Source of the DNA: Ochotona curzoniae | Lineage: Eukaryota > Chordata > Mammalia > Lagomorpha > Ochotonidae | Length of the DNA: 64,000 bases | Direction: 5' to 3' | Assembly (NCBI RefSeq): GCF_017591425.1 | Contig: NW_024465751.1 | Coordinates: forward strand, 8,556,001 to 8,620,000 | Shown: positions 1-12,595 of the stretch, piece by piece | How the letters are laid out: each line of letters begins with the position of its first letter | Position numbering within the stretch: position 1 is the first letter of the stretch | The notes under the pieces: generated by a model | What the model saw: only the letters and a program-made list of their open reading frames with translations | Database searches by the model: none | What the model was told of the DNA's origin: nothing | Position numbers and translations under genes: made by a program

Positions 1-95
1 GCAAAACCGGGGACCCTCTGATGGTGCGGGCACACTGTCCTTCTGGAGGCACACACACCCTGCTCCAGGATTTCTGTTGGAGGGGTTGTGAAGAT

Positions 96-126
96 TGTGC
101 GTGCGTGCGTGTGCACGCGTGTGTGT
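96..126. repeat. GC/GT alternating purine-pyrimidine tract
   Basis: 31 bp of strict purine-pyrimidine alternation (TGTGCGTGCGTG type) with five CpGs, a sequence class that can adopt Z-DNA. Confidence 0.85.
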
Positions 127-1012
127 TGGGGGCGGGGTACGACACTTTGGCTTTTTCCTGCATTGGGTGGGACTGGAGATAACCTGCCCCTCCGGTGCGG
201 ATTATCTGGTCCATGGAGATAGACCAGGGCTCCGTGTTACTCATCCAGAGGAAATAAAACCAGCCGAGCGGGAGCTGGCCGGAGGTGGAGGATTGGGGGC
301 GGTGGGGTGGAGGAATTTTTTGTTTTTTTCATGTGTATTTAAGGAACTTCTCTTTGGCTTTAGCCCAGCCCCAGTTTGCCTCAACGGATCCACGGAGGTG
401 GTGCTTAATTGAAAGCTAGGCTTCCAAAAGAGTGGGCAGGTTTGGAAAGCCAGTGCCGCCAGTGGGTGTGGACAGCCCCCCTCTTAAGCCGCTGCCTGGC
501 GCCTGGAGGCGCTTTTGTCTGATGAAGTGTAAGGTTTGGAGAGGCCTTGGGCCTCAGAGATGGACTTGGGGTAGGAATGCTCAGCTGTCACGGCCTGCCT
601 CTCCCGGTTTAGAACCAACTGCCACCTCACCCGGGGTGAACTTTTCCAAGGTGCCTCTGTCCTGTTGTAGTCCATTTTGAAATCTTTCCCCCCAGTTTGC
701 CTTTTGTCAGAGATGGACGACTCCGCAGCAGCTTAATCAGCAAGCCGAACCCTGCTTGCCCGGGAATGCCTCTAATCCAGCCACTTGGAATTAGATGGAT
801 TAGTCCCTGTTCAAAGACAGCCCCCTTTCATTCCTTTGCCCCCAATCCACATTGCGTTATTGACATGTTCTTTGGGGACAAAGATGGGGGCTCCCTGCTT
901 GGATCCCAGTATTTATTGTGAAGTTAAATTCCTATAGTCCAACAAGATTTGGGGGGAGGCTCCATGGTGTCTTCTGACCTCCAGTGGAGGGGTTGGAGAT
1001 AGATTGGTAAAG

Positions 1013-1020
1013 CTGCGTGC

Positions 1021-1060
<40 letters not shown>
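1013..1060. repeat. (TG)n microsatellite with GC interruptions
   Basis: Starts as tgcgtgcgtgcg and continues as about 15 TG units, then tatgtgt. On the opposite strand it yields the His-Thr runs in spurious open frames. Confidence 0.95.
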
Positions 1061-1061
<1 letters not shown>

Positions 1062-3430
1062 GACAAATGCATGTTCCCAGGCCTTCGGTACTGACCAGGA
1101 ACCCAGGGATCTAGCTGAGCTGACCGCTGTGGTCCCTGAGTGATGACACTTATGGAATAAGGCCCTCTGGAAAGTGATCCTGCTCCAGGGCTTGCCTCTT
1201 CTGCCTTCCACCTGCCATCAGTGCCCAGGGACCCCTGGCTGCCACGGTGGCCTGCTTTCCCACCCCCTTCCACAAGCTTCTGTTAAACACACAGACTTCT
1301 TACTTAATGGCCAGTCAGTCCTGAAGCTTTAGTAGGTGGATTCTGAGTTCTTTTCCCTTTGAGTTTAGGTTTTTTTTTTTTTTTTTTTTAATATTCTGCA
1401 AGAATGTGTTTGAGAGTTTTTGTTTGTTTGTATAGCTCTGACAGTAAAAGATAAGCAAAACCTGTGTGTAGGATTCTAGACAATTGAGGGAACAGAGATG
1501 AGGAGAAAGAGGACAGTGTGTGATTTCCCGGTTTGTTAGTGCAGGAGATATTGCTGAGTGCTTTTTAAGTTGCATTTTCGTCATGCATTGGAGTGCAGAC
1601 TGTGAGGTCATCAGCAGTAAGTCAGTTTTTACTTTCCAAGATGGTGTTTTTTCTTGAAGTGCTCGTGGTGGGGTTTACTGGCTTCTCTGAAGTTTGCTTT
1701 GAGGGAGAAGTGTAAAAGGTGGGGACCCCAATGTCAAAACCATTTTGATGACATTTGAAGGCTGTTTTCTCAGCCATCCTGGATTGGGGTGAGTAAAGGG
1801 CTTTTATTAGGAGCATCTGATTCTCCAAAGCATGCGGCAGCACAGGAAGGAAGTCCGTTTCCTCTTTGGAGAAAAAAAGAACAACAAGAAGAACGGAGCA
1901 TTTTCAAGGCCTGGCACCATCTGTCTTCTCCAACCAAAGCCCCTTGGGACACAGAAAGACCTGAAAGTATGTGTAGGTTATTTTCCTAGGGGGGGGTCTT
2001 CATCACTCTGGTGTGTGTCCAGGTGATTGCAGGGCTAGGGCAGAAGTTCCCCGTCATTGTCCATTGGGGTCAAACACCACGCGCAGGACGCAGCTGCTAA
2101 GTAACTTGCTGATTGTTTGGGAGAGGAAGCCTGCTGCTGTTCCTGTCCTGTGGGTGGTGGTCTATAACATGTGGAAGGACTGGTTCCCATCCACGTAACT
2201 CTGCCCTCACACTTCTCATCCCCCAGGCCTCTGGAGTGTGCAGAAGCCCCCAAAGGAAGGGGAGACTTCGGGTAGATCTGGGGGGAGGGATGGGGCCTGT
2301 GTCTGGCAAGTTTGGGACAGCCTAAGCCTGCTGGTGGCTGTCACTTGCCTGGCTGTGTTTGGGCAGTGTTGACTGCACTAGGAAGGTCTTGGAGTCCTTC
2401 CTGTGTGGGTCTCATCAATGGGAAGCAAGTTGTCCGAGCTGCAAACAGCAGAGTTGTCCTGTGACTTTGAAGTGAATGAGCCAGCATCGAATTTGGTGAT
2501 GTTTGGGTGTTTTTTAAGAGCAAGACGGTTTTTTGCTGGTTCAACTCAAGGACTGCTCCTTACCCTGATCATGATGGCTTTTTCTTTCTTTTTTCTTTTT
2601 CAAATGATTAACTTGGTTAAAAAAGAAAGGTTAGATGCTTAAATCAAATATTTTCCTGAGCCTGGTTGCTCAAACATCAGCATGTGGGGAGCTGGACAGA
2701 GTACTTTGTTCGAGGGTTAGGAGAATGTGTTTGGGGTTACATAATGTGACCCAGGCCAAAACTCACCTTGCACCACACCTGAGTTCTCCCCGCCGTGTGT
2801 CACTGTAGATAGGGGTGTTCTGTTACCTGCACCTGCACTGAGCAGAATGGGGCCCTTGTTCCACGTCTCGCCGTCATCCCCGGCTCTGGCAGCCACTGGG
2901 ATCCTCTCTCCTGTGTGCTACCTAAAATGACAACTGCTGAAGGGCCTTTCTGGATCCCATAGCCGTCTCTGTAGTTGGAAGGCCTTTGGGATACACTCCC
3001 CTCCCTCACCATCCCTTGGAGAATGTGAGGCGTGGAGCCAGGCACCAGGTGAATCACAGCGGCTGTGTTGGTGTCTTTTCACCACAGCCTTTGCTGTGGG
3101 GCCCTTGCTAGAAGGGTGGACTTCCTTGGTGCTCATAGGGGGCCTGGCTTGTCCACGTCCGGCACTGACTTGGAGCGCTGCTCATTCTGTGGGCCGTCAG
3201 CAGAGGTCACACGGAGGATGTGGTGGCAGGAGAGGGGTGGGGTGGAGGGCAGGCAGCCCCCCAGGCAAGGGCTTTCCACAGGACTTTCCCTTTTTCATGC
3301 TTCAGCAAGAAGAAAGTTCTCCCTGGGAAAAGGATCCTGAAACCCCAGCCCAGGACTAGGCCAGGATTCCAGGGCCACTGAAGGGAGCGGGCTGCCCCGA
3401 GTGCGGCTGTCAGCCACAGGGAGCAGGACA

Positions 3431-3466
3431 GTCGGAGTTCCAGTCGGAATTCCAGTCGGAGTTCTT
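3431..3466. repeat. 12-bp minisatellite, three copies
   Basis: Units gtcggagttcca, gtcggaattcca and gtcggagttctt lie head to tail at 3431, 3443 and 3455. Read on the minus strand this gives a chance NSDW repeat, which is not evidence for a protein. Confidence 0.9.
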
Positions 3467-4013
3467 GGGTAGGACAGTTGGGTCCCACTCTGGCTTTTCT
3501 CTTAGCAAAATAAAGTTTGTTTTTGGCCAGAGTTTTACAGCTTCCTCTTCTGGGGTGGTCCCTGGGAGGAGAGGGTGAAGAAGGCTTACAACAGGCAGCC
3601 AAGAAGTGCCCGAGTGGATGCCCATGCAGAGATCCAGTGCCGTGTCCAGTGCAGGACTGTCTTTTTGATGCTTGAATTCTAGAACTTGTTTGATCATTTG
3701 TGGTCCTTGTTTCTGTGGGGAAGCCCCCATATCTGCCCTATGTAATCAAATTCCTGGGACTGTGTGGCTTGATGCTGTGGGCCTTTGCGTTCCTTGTGGC
3801 CTAAATGCAGAAGGAGGTCTTTCCTGCGGAAGCTGCACGGGGAGTTGGCCTGGTTTAACCATCACCCCGTTCTCCCTGGAGTCCGGTGTGCTCGTTCAAC
3901 AGTGCTCCCATTTATTGGGTGTCAGCTGTGTTGCGGGCACAGAACTGACTGCAGGGAGGCAAGATGCAGAATGCTTTGTGACATTTTCCTTCCAGACAAT
4001 TAGGAAATTATTA

Positions 4014-4327
4014 TTTTTTAAATATTATTTTTATTAGGCAGATTTAGAGAGGAGAGACAGAAAGATCTTCTGTCCGCTGGTTCACTCCCCAAGTGGCTCG
4101 GTGGCAGGAGCTGAGCTGATCTGAAGCCAGGAGCCAGGAGCTTCTTCAAGGTTCTCACAATGGTACAGGGTCCCAAGGCCTTGGGCCATACTCCACTGCT
4201 CTCCCAGGCCACAAGCAGGAAGCTGGATGGGAAGTGGAGCATCTGGGACATTAACTGGCACCATATGGGATCCTGGTGCTTGCAGGGTGGTGAGGCTTTT
4301 AGCCGCTGAACCATCAAGCCGAACCCT
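4014..4327 (-). mobile_element. CSINE, full length
   Basis: Antisense copy. T-rich start, then the cagatttagagaggagaga box, 'ttcactccccaag', 'gagccaggagcttcttc', 'ggccacaagcaggaagctgg', ending near 'agccgctgaaccatcaagcc'. Modest divergence. Confidence 0.92.
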
Positions 4328-5159
4328 GTTTTTTTCTTTTTTTAATACAAGTACATGCCGTGTGTGCTGATGTCCTTTGCCCTGTGCTGGAGCATGTTGG
4401 CATCGCTTGTCGCAGAGAAGAAAATGCAGGCATGATGGTCGGTTGGGTTGGCGCATTGGCAGTGATCGGAAATGCTTGGAGAGTGAAAAGGTTGGAATTA
4501 TTGATCCAGTAGATGTGTTCTCTTACAATTTTCATCTCATCTTTTTCTGTCTTCCCAGAGATGGGTGAGGGCTGGCAAGATTCCTTCTAGAGGGAGACCT
4601 TTTAGATGCTCAGATTGGGCATGGAAAAATGAAATCATTTTGAGTTCTCTATTGCTTCTTGAAACTGCCTTCAGGATACATCCCTCACTGCCCCCCCAAA
4701 CCCACACCTGTGCATAAACAAAGACATCAGTCTCCCCAAAGCAAACATAACCCAAAGGATGGATTCAGCTGCCCAGAACACCAGACAGTTTTCAGGGCTT
4801 CTTAAAGGGAACTTGCCGTAAGCTGTTTAACTCAGATTTGCAGATCTCACTGATGATAGGGCCTTATTAAGTAGCAAATGGGAGAGGCAAACAGTCCGTG
4901 GATTGGCTGAGCTGTGAGAAAACCCATTGTATTTGATTGCAGAGCTTTGGCCAGTTCCATGGAGACTGCAGGTTTCAGCTAAGTCCAGACCGCAAAAATG
5001 TAAACCCAAACAACGGAAAAACCAAAAAAGGAGTTCCCAGCACAGAATCCACTGCAGAGCAGCCCATCCCTTCTCAGCATCTCACATCTTGGCTGCTTTA
5101 CTTGGGGGCGCTGGGCCCGTGGCAGGTGTTTGGTATTCCTCAGGAAGTGATTGGTGAGA

Positions 5160-5340
5160 ACCAGGTAACCGTGCTAAAGACCTATGTGTATTATTGCATG
5201 CCATCCTCACATTGGTCCCCCAGGACAGATGGGAAAACCGAGGCTTGGGAGAGACCTAGATACCTTGTCTAAGGCTGTGGTGAGGTGCGACTGGTATTCA
5301 TACTTTGACATGTGACCTCAAAGCTGGGGCTTGCTTGCCT
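5160..5340 (-). mobile_element. MIR, antisense and decayed
   Basis: Matches the antisense MIR core: 'gcatgccatcctcaca', then 'cccccaggacagatgggaaaaccgaggc', 'gagacctagataccttgtctaaggc'. Several substitutions, consistent with an ancient mammalian insertion. Confidence 0.7.
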
Positions 5341-6704
5341 AAGCCCCACTAAGGGAAGGTGTTAAGAGGACAGCATTTCACCCCGCCGCCCCTGAGTTCC
5401 ACTGGAGGCTCATGGGAGAATCTGGGTCTTGTCCCTGCCCCTCTAGCTCAGAGCTGGCCTGGAGGCATGAACTTGACCTGGGATGCTGCAAGGCTGCTAG
5501 CTGGTGTGGGTGGCTCCAGTCCCGCTGAAAGTCTGGTACATTACGAGATGTCCACCTTTTAGGACTTCCTTCTTCACCCACCTACCAGTCTTATCCAGTG
5601 CACAAATGGGCAGCCCCTTCAGCCCCTTTCTATTGGCTGTGCAGAAGGCAGAAAAAAATTTGGGGCCAAGCTCTGAGCCATCACCCTTGGCATCTGTCCT
5701 TTTCCCCACTCAGAGCCCTTTAGTGACCAGCCATAGGTCCCGGAGTCCTGGATCCCCCAAGGCCTGGTGAATCTGCAGGCCAGACCCCTCCTTCCATTCC
5801 CAGAATCCTATGAACTAACTAAGTTCACCCAAAGTTTACTTGGCTTCTCAAAGAGCCCTTCCTACCTTGATCTCATTTTGTGCCTAACCCTGGAAGTCTC
5901 TTGTAAAAGAGCTTTTATGTTTAATTATGTCCCGGTAGCCAGCCTGCAGTTGGGGTTGCGTCGAGAGGAAGGGCCCTTATGTGTCTGTTTGGAGAAGTCG
6001 ATGGGCTTGCCAAGAAAACTCCATCCCAGGCTGCTGCTTGGCATAGATGGCCTTGGTCATAGCTCCTAAGTGGTTTTCTTTTCCCGTCTCGTTTAAGTGG
6101 GTGGAAAAAAAAAAATCAATTGAGCGCCGTTTGAACTGTGTGCTTTTTATTTGCTTTCTTCCCCGCCAAGAATTGGCCAGAGAAAGTATTTGCTTGCTTG
6201 GTGGCACCGCATCTTGAGTTCTGCAGGTGGGTGACAGGTGCTGTCTGCGGCTCCCTTCAATGCACCTGCCTCAGCATCCAGGTCTCCGGGGGTATGGCCA
6301 GAGGAGGTTCTGTCCTCTGGGTAGAATGGGCCTGACTCTAGGGAAGGGCCCATTGGGTTCTGTAGGTGCTACAGGGCATTGGTTCCTGGGCCCCATTCCC
6401 ATTTAGTGCTCTGGGGATGGCCTGGGGATTAGGATTTTGGAGAGCACTCCAGGGGCTGTCTGATATACAGCTGGGGTTTAGAGCCTACAGAGCTGTGAGG
6501 CTTCTCCTTGCCCCATGGCAACCCCACCGGGTGTTTTCTGTCTTGCCCAAGCCTGAGAAGGCAGCTGTAGTTGTTTGTGCAGCCTTGTGACTACACCTCC
6601 TTCTACCGTACTTAGGTTCATAAATGACCTTGAGACTTGAAAGTCAGTGAGTTGCAGTGCAAAAATAAGCAAAAACAAAAGCATCCTTGGACTATTTTGC
6701 GTGT

Positions 6705-6912
6705 TCTGTAGCTGTGTAATAGGTTCTGTTCAGTACAGTTTTCCACAATCATGGCAACTGTCAAACACTCTAGCCCCTGGCCACCTGTGACTGTTGAAGG
6801 CAGTGTGGCTGATGTGACCAAGGGCCAAAGTATTTAATTTTACCCACTTTTATTTAAATGTCAGTAGCCACCTGTGGCCTGTGGCTACTCTATTGATTAA
6901 GTGTAGATCTGT
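6705..6912. mobile_element. Non-autonomous hAT-like DNA transposon remnant
   Basis: Has the paired motifs of a common eutherian MER-type element: 'ctgtgtaataggttctgtt' at the left, an AT-rich middle, then 'agtagccacctgtggcctgtggctactctattga'. The exact subfamily name is uncertain. Confidence 0.5.
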
Positions 6913-7321
6913 AGCTTACCACCTAAATAAAAATAGGTGCTGGGTTTGTCACACAGCTTCTTGCCCACCCTCTACACTCCCTGTCAGCTCCTCTTGGGGA
7001 CCCTAGTGTGGTAGGGATCCCATTGCAAATCCTGTAGACAAGTTCCTTAAACATCTCTCTCCTCGGTTTCCCCTGCGACAAATGGACCTGAGGAAGTACC
7101 TGCCTTCTCAGGAAGTTGTGGGGGTTGTGACAGGAGGTTTTCAGTGTCTGCCATGATTTCCTCCCAGCGAACGCTGCTCTTACATCCTGTTTTTTGGAAC
7201 AGGGAATAGAGTCTTCTGTAGGCTTAAAAAACTCATGTAACAATTTTCTCTACCAGTTTTTAGGGCAAGTGCGCCTTCACTGTTCTCGTTTGTTCGTCTA
7301 TCTAGATTTCTTTCTTTCTTC

Positions 7322-7600
7322 TTGATTGATTTGTTGTTGGGAAGGCAGATTTACCAAGAAAAAGAGAGCCAGAGAAAGAAAGATCTTTCACCTGCTGGCT
7401 TTCTCCTCAAATGGGTGCAGCATCCAGCTGATCCAGAGCCACTTCCAAGTCTCCCACGTGACTGCAGCATCCAAGGTTTTGGGCCACAAGCAGGGAGCTG
7501 GATCAGAAGTGGAACAGCTGAGACATGTACCAGTGCCCATATGCGATTCCAATGCTTGAAGGTGGAGGATGAGCCTGCTGAGCCGTCGTGCCTGCCTCCA
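7322..7600 (-). mobile_element. CSINE, diverged
   Basis: Antisense copy: 'gaaggcagatttaccaag', 'agagaaagaaagatctttc', 'ccacaagcagggagctgg', ending at 'gagcctgctgagccgtcgtgcc'. The segment around the lysine-tract box is shortened. Confidence 0.85.
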
Positions 7601-8934
7601 CCCTTTGTAAAGCTGTGTTTAGAGCATGTCTTCAACTTGTAGAACACGAAAAGTGCAGTTGTTTCCTTGCTAAATGAATCACCTTTGCGATTCTTGTGGC
7701 AGTCTTGTGGCCCATTTTTCTCTGTGCAGATCCAGTCTGTTAGGAAGGGAGGGAGTACCAGAGGCCTAGCAGGCTCAGGGCCTCAGGGCTTTGAGTTTTT
7801 AATGCTTGGGAGGAAAAGGAAAGTCTTTAACCGGAGCTGGGTGGGAGGGCGGAACTGTTTTGTCCTTGGGGGCTTCCTACTTCCTTACTATGACCTCAGG
7901 GAAGGGTGGCCCTCCCTTGCCTCTGGCCTGCCCTGCTTCCTGCTATCTGACCCGGCCTTGTGGGCCTGGTGGGTGCCCAGCATCCCCTCCCAGCCATCTA
8001 GCACTCCCAAGCATCCTGCCCTGTGTCTGCCCTAACTGCCCGTGGGAGTTGTTCTCTCCCTTCAAGGCCCTATCAGAAAGTTCCTGCTTCAAGTGGTAAC
8101 TTTCCTCTAAAGCACATCCCCTGGCTTGCCAACTCGCCTAATGTTTATCACACCACACTTCTAAAGAGTTGACCTTGGGCTTTGAAGTCCAGCCCTGTCA
8201 CTTTCCAAGCCCCATCTCCTGGCCACTCACTCTACTTTGCTGAACCTTGATTTTGATTTTTCCTTTCTATCACAAGGGTGGGGGTGGGGGTGGGGAATTA
8301 CACTTTGCTCTCAAAGGTTGAAGTATTACCTGAGAATGTGTACGTTCCTGTGGAGTTTTAAACTTTCCTAGTACAAGCCCTAACCCTAAATGCTCTAAAA
8401 TCGGAAACTTTTTGACACTAGTCAGGTTTCAGACTTGGGAGCATTTTAGGTACCAGATTTTTGGATTAGGGGTACTCAACCGGAATGCAGACATTCCCAA
8501 ATCTGAGGAACTCTGAGATCTGCAATACTTCTGATCATTTCAGAGAGCAACTACTCAGCCAGCAGTTCCTGGTGGAGTGTGGGATTCAGAAAATGCAAGA
8601 AGAAAACCGCGTTTCTCTTGGATGACACAGCAGAGGAGTACTACGTTACTTTCTCGCTTTTGCTGCTTATGGCGTTACCCTGAGCTTAGTCGAGGAGACA
8701 CAGGCAGGAAGTTAGAATTCAGAGTGGCTTGTGCCCTGACAGGATTCCCCAGGGGGCCCTGGGGAAGGATCTCTGCTTTCCATATGGGTTGGGAGCAGGG
8801 GTCAGGATCAGGGAAAATATTCAGTCTAAGTGTTTGCCAAGCTGATAAGTGACTTTGGTTTTTCTTATTTAATAGATATACATGTACCTACCTCAGCAAG
8901 TGCTTGACAAAGAGACTTAGCCACCTGACAGCCC

Positions 8935-9092
8935 AGTGGGGTGGTTACTGTGTTCAGTCCCATTTTACAAAGAGCAAAACTGAGGTACTGTGAGGCTAGG
9001 CCCTTAGTGCTAGGTTCGGTGGGAGTTGAGCCCCGGGTTCACGGTGGTTAAGGCCCCTGCCTTTATCCATCATGCTGGGTGCTCTCTCACAA
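8935..9092 (-). mobile_element. MIR, antisense
   Basis: 'cagtcccattttacaaagagcaaaactgaggtactg' is the antisense MIR core, followed by a decayed 'gttgagccccgggttcacggtggtt' matching the tRNA-derived head. Confidence 0.75.
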
Positions 9093-9849
9093 CGTGGTGT
9101 TTTCGAATTTTCTTTTCAGATTCCATAATGGATATATTTCATTTATCTCTTGGCTGGCTGTTCTCATTCAAGCTTTAGGATTTGGGATACGCGAGAAAAA
9201 CCACCAAGATCTGGACTGCTGTCAGGCCTTCTAATGGCTCAGGACCATGCCTCTGTTTCCTCCCAACCATGGACATGAAGTCATGGGGTGGTTGATTCAT
9301 CCGCAGGTGCCTGTGACTTGGCCACAGAGGGAAGCGAGTAGGGTACAGTGGGGTCCGATGTGGCAACTGCACGGTGCTTGTTTGTCTGGCCGGAGGAACC
9401 CCTCCCGGCAAGGGTCGCCCCAGCAACGGCTCTGCATCCCACATGACAGTACAAAACAGGAAGGGGGCAGATATCTATGCTGTGGGAGGCTGGAACTCGT
9501 GGGGATTAGTTCCCTAGGAGAGGCCAGACCCCTCAGCTGTTGCTGTGCTCGCCATTAAGGAAGTCTTTGAGTTTGGTTTAATGGTTGCTCTTTGTTTTGA
9601 AGTGACTGTTTACTAAACCTTCAAAGGCAGCTCTCGCAGCAGGATGTGATCTTGGGCCTGAATAATTGCATCAGGCACCCCGATAGGAAGCAGGTAGCAG
9701 GGAGCAGTGCCAGGAGCAGCCTGTGGTCAAGCCCTGGGTCTGAGCCACTGCTGGAGGGTGTGAGGGCTGCTTGCAAAAATGGGAAGACCTGGAGGCTGCT
9801 AGTGCAGCCCCAGTCCCCTGAAACCCGGCCTCTTTGATGTGTGCTGGCC

Positions 9850-9872
9850 TTAATTAGGAACACCCTAATTAA
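9850..9872. promoter_or_regulatory. Pair of TAATTA homeodomain-type sites
   Basis: TTAATTAG at 9850-9857 and CTAATTAA at 9865-9872 form an inverted pair 7 bp apart. The motif match is direct; regulatory function is inference. Confidence 0.35.
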
Positions 9873-10194
9873 CTCAGAAGGAGACAGCTTTTTCCTTAAA
9901 AAAAAAAAAAGCAGATGTTTTGAGAGCATTTCATGAGGGATTACTTGTCAGAGATTATGCAAGTAGTATAAAGTTAATGGAGAAAAAACTAGAGACTTCA
10001 ATTAAGTAAAAAATGAAAGTTTCCCATAACCACTTGATTACAAAGTGGGTTATGCCTGCACCCTTGCAGGAGCTCACACTTTTGAACAAAGGGTCTTGCG
10101 ACCTGCGCTGTTAGAGATGTATGTTCTCATGGCACAGTCTAGTGTCCTGTTGTTCCAAGCCAGAAGAATTCTAGAGACTGCACTCTTGTATTAT

Positions 10195-10520
10195 TCTCTG
10201 TGCCGTTCCTTGGGTTGACACATATCTGAGAACCTGCTCTGTGTCAGGCAGGTTCTGAGTGCAGAATAGAGCCATGACAAAGTGAACACGAGTATCCACC
10301 ATCCTGGACCTTTGCATCCCAGTGGGCTGTAGGGGTGGCAGATCTCAGGATTATGCAATAGGGAAACCCAGGGGGCAGTGTGGCTGACTTTAAGTCCTGT
10401 GGTCAGGGAGAGCCTCATAGAGGAGGTCACTTTTGAGCAAGGCCTTGGGAGCTGTATGGCTAATAGGGGAATGTTCCAGAGCAAGGAAGATCATGTGCCA
10501 GGGCTCTGAGGTGGGAAACC
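10195..10520 (-). mobile_element. L2 3' fragment, antisense
   Basis: Order of diagnostic segments matches antisense L2: 'ctgctctgtgtcaggcaggttctgagtgcagaatagagccatgacaaagtgaac', later 'ggtcagggagagcctcatagaggaggtcacttttgagc', then 'ggggaatgttccagagcaaggaag'. Confidence 0.65.
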
Positions 10521-11394
10521 ACATCCTTATTGATTTGTGTTGAGCATCCAGTTTTATAGTAGTCAAGAGTAGCACGACAGAGAGTACATCCTTATGCAGT
10601 AGCTTGATCTTGGCCTACATGGATGGTTTCCCCTGAAGGATTTATCCTGGGCCATAAGATTTGGGTTTTTCCTGGTTCTGGAGAGACCCATTGTCTTTCT
10701 GGGATTGTGTCTCAGTTCAGATTGCAGGGGTGTTATTGCCAGGAGTGATTCCTGCAGGAGCTGCACATGGGCAGGAGGACTTAGAGGGGCCTGTGACACC
10801 CTGGGGAGTGTGAGCAAATGCAGAGGCCCAGGGTTCAGCCCCAGAGATGTGTGTATCTGGAATGGGGCTATACTTTGAGTAAAAACTGGTGTTACACCAT
10901 GAATTGGTGGAAGTGGGGGTGAACCTTGGGCCACCCAGCCACCGAGAGCTCCCTTGGCTGGTTGTGAGTAGAAAAGGTCTTGCTGTTTTCTTTGGCCCTA
11001 ACCCTGTGCCTTGGACACACCTAGGATGTGTCCAGGGGGACAGAAAGATCCCCAGTGTCTCCAAGACATGCCATCTCCTTGACTTCTTTCCTTTGCTGAT
11101 TGTGTCTTTGGCAAGGAATGTTTTCGTCTTCCTTCCTCCCTCTTTGCCAAGAAAATCCCCCTTTATCTTTGGAGGTTAAAGTGAAGCACCCCCAATTTGG
11201 GGCAGGTTGCCCAACCCGCTTTCTCTAGGACTTTGGGTTCTCCAGGGCAGTGCAATTGATGGCTTCCTCATCAGCCTCCCTACCAACACCTTGACTTGTG
11301 ATCTGCATGGCGCCTCGGCACAGTAGGAACTCATGAAGCACCCAGAGTGGCAGGCCTTGTGTGCGGACTCAGAGCAGTGTTGAGCCACCCTTCT

Positions 11395-11560
11395 GAGCAC
11401 TTGTGTTATTTCTCATGGTTTCATAACCATCCTTTGAGGAGGGTGCTGCCATTAGCTTCAGTTCTAGATGAAGACAAGGTTCCAACCAGTGATTAGGTAC
11501 TTTGCCCAAGGTCACCCTGACTTTAGAGTTGAGCTGTTAACCACCAGACCACACTGGTTC
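11395..11560 (-). mobile_element. MIR, antisense
   Basis: 'tcataaccatcctttgaggagggtgctgcc', then 'gtactttgcccaaggtcaccctga' and 'gagctgttaaccaccagaccacactgg' follow the antisense MIR order. Confidence 0.72.
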
Positions 11561-12319
11561 TTCCAGATTCTCAATGTGGCTACCTGTCAGGCGCTGTACT
11601 CCAGGGAAGGATGCCATTCCATGAGGCAGAGGCAGGGGCATGAGAAGTAACAATAGCAGCTGTCACTTTTCTGGGTGATATTTGTGGCTTCTAGCTTCCT
11701 CACTGGCCAGTGGGATGTCATTGTTAGTAGTATGGGATGGGAGTTGGGTCATAGAAGAGGTCCTGGCTTGCCCCAAAGGGGAAAGCTGTGTGGTGGCCAA
11801 TGGCAGAGCACACAGAGTGGGCACGGTGCGTCGGGACAGGTGTCTGTCTCAGGGTGGACTTGTCACCTGGCCCTGTGGACAGCGTCTGTGATATACAGGG
11901 GAGTAAAGGATGGTATCAGGTGGTTGGTGGGTGGAGTGCAGCCTCAACGCTGTGTGTGGCCCTGGCTGGCTCCAAATCTTCTCAGGGTGCTGGAGGAAAG
12001 AATCTCTATGATATAGAAATAGCACTGTGTTTGGGTGCAGGTGAGCTGGAACGATCTCCTTCAAGGAAGTGATGTGAATCTTGGTGTGTAGGTGTCAAGT
12101 AAAGGGAGAAGGACTTACAGCTGGGTGGGGGCTGCAGGTCATTGCGATACTTATAGACAGGACTAAACAAAAGGAACAGCAACATTGGCCTTTGTATATC
12201 GAGGCAAAGGTTGGAAGGGGTGGATATCTATCACTCTGAGGAGCCTTCAATGTACAGACCTTTATTATGAGTCCTTAGGTAAAGGCACCCAGCCCTGTGT
12301 TAGGTGTTACCGATTTTTA

Positions 12320-12595
12320 ACATTTTTAAGGAAAGAATTATTTTTATTTACTTGAAAGGCAGAATCAGAATGAATCATCCATCCTCGATTTCATTCCCCA
12401 GATGTCGGCGATGGCCAAGCTTTGGCCAGGCTGAAGCCAAGAGCTGGAACTCCATCAGGGTCTCCCACACAGGTGCAAGGACCCAGGCACGTGGGCCATC
12501 CTCTGCTACTTTCCTAGGCTGTTCAGCAGGGAGTTGGATCTGAAGCAGATCAGCTGGGATTGTATAGTCCCCTTACGGGTGCTGGTGCCCTAGGC
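12320..12595 (-). mobile_element. CSINE-related SINE, old
   Basis: 'ttacttgaaaggcagaatcagaatg', 'cattccccagatgtcggcgatggcc', 'ggtctcccacacaggtgcaaggacccaggca', 'cagcagggagttggatctgaag'. Diverged antisense copy. Confidence 0.8.

Larger units (their letters stand above)
1..4013. other. Unique intronic sequence with simple repeats
   Basis: No recognisable gene. Contains alternating purine-pyrimidine tracts at 96-126 and 1013-1060, a T run near 1371-1390 and a 12-bp minisatellite at 3431-3466. Open frames here are short, overlap on both strands and resemble no family I know. Confidence 0.7.
4328..7321. other. Mostly unique intronic sequence
   Basis: Holds an antisense MIR and a decayed hAT-like element, listed separately. 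No exon or RNA gene recognised in the remainder. Confidence 0.65.
7601..12319. other. Intronic sequence with ancient repeats
   Basis: Contains antisense MIRs, an L2 fragment and a paired homeodomain-type site at 9850-9872, plus a G-rich simple tract at 8277-8297. No gene recognised. Confidence 0.65.

Noticed and set aside
1..700. GC-richer start considered as the first MTSS1 exon and CpG island
   Set aside because: Few CpGs apart from the GT/GC simple repeat, and no sequence encoding the MTSS1 N-terminus.
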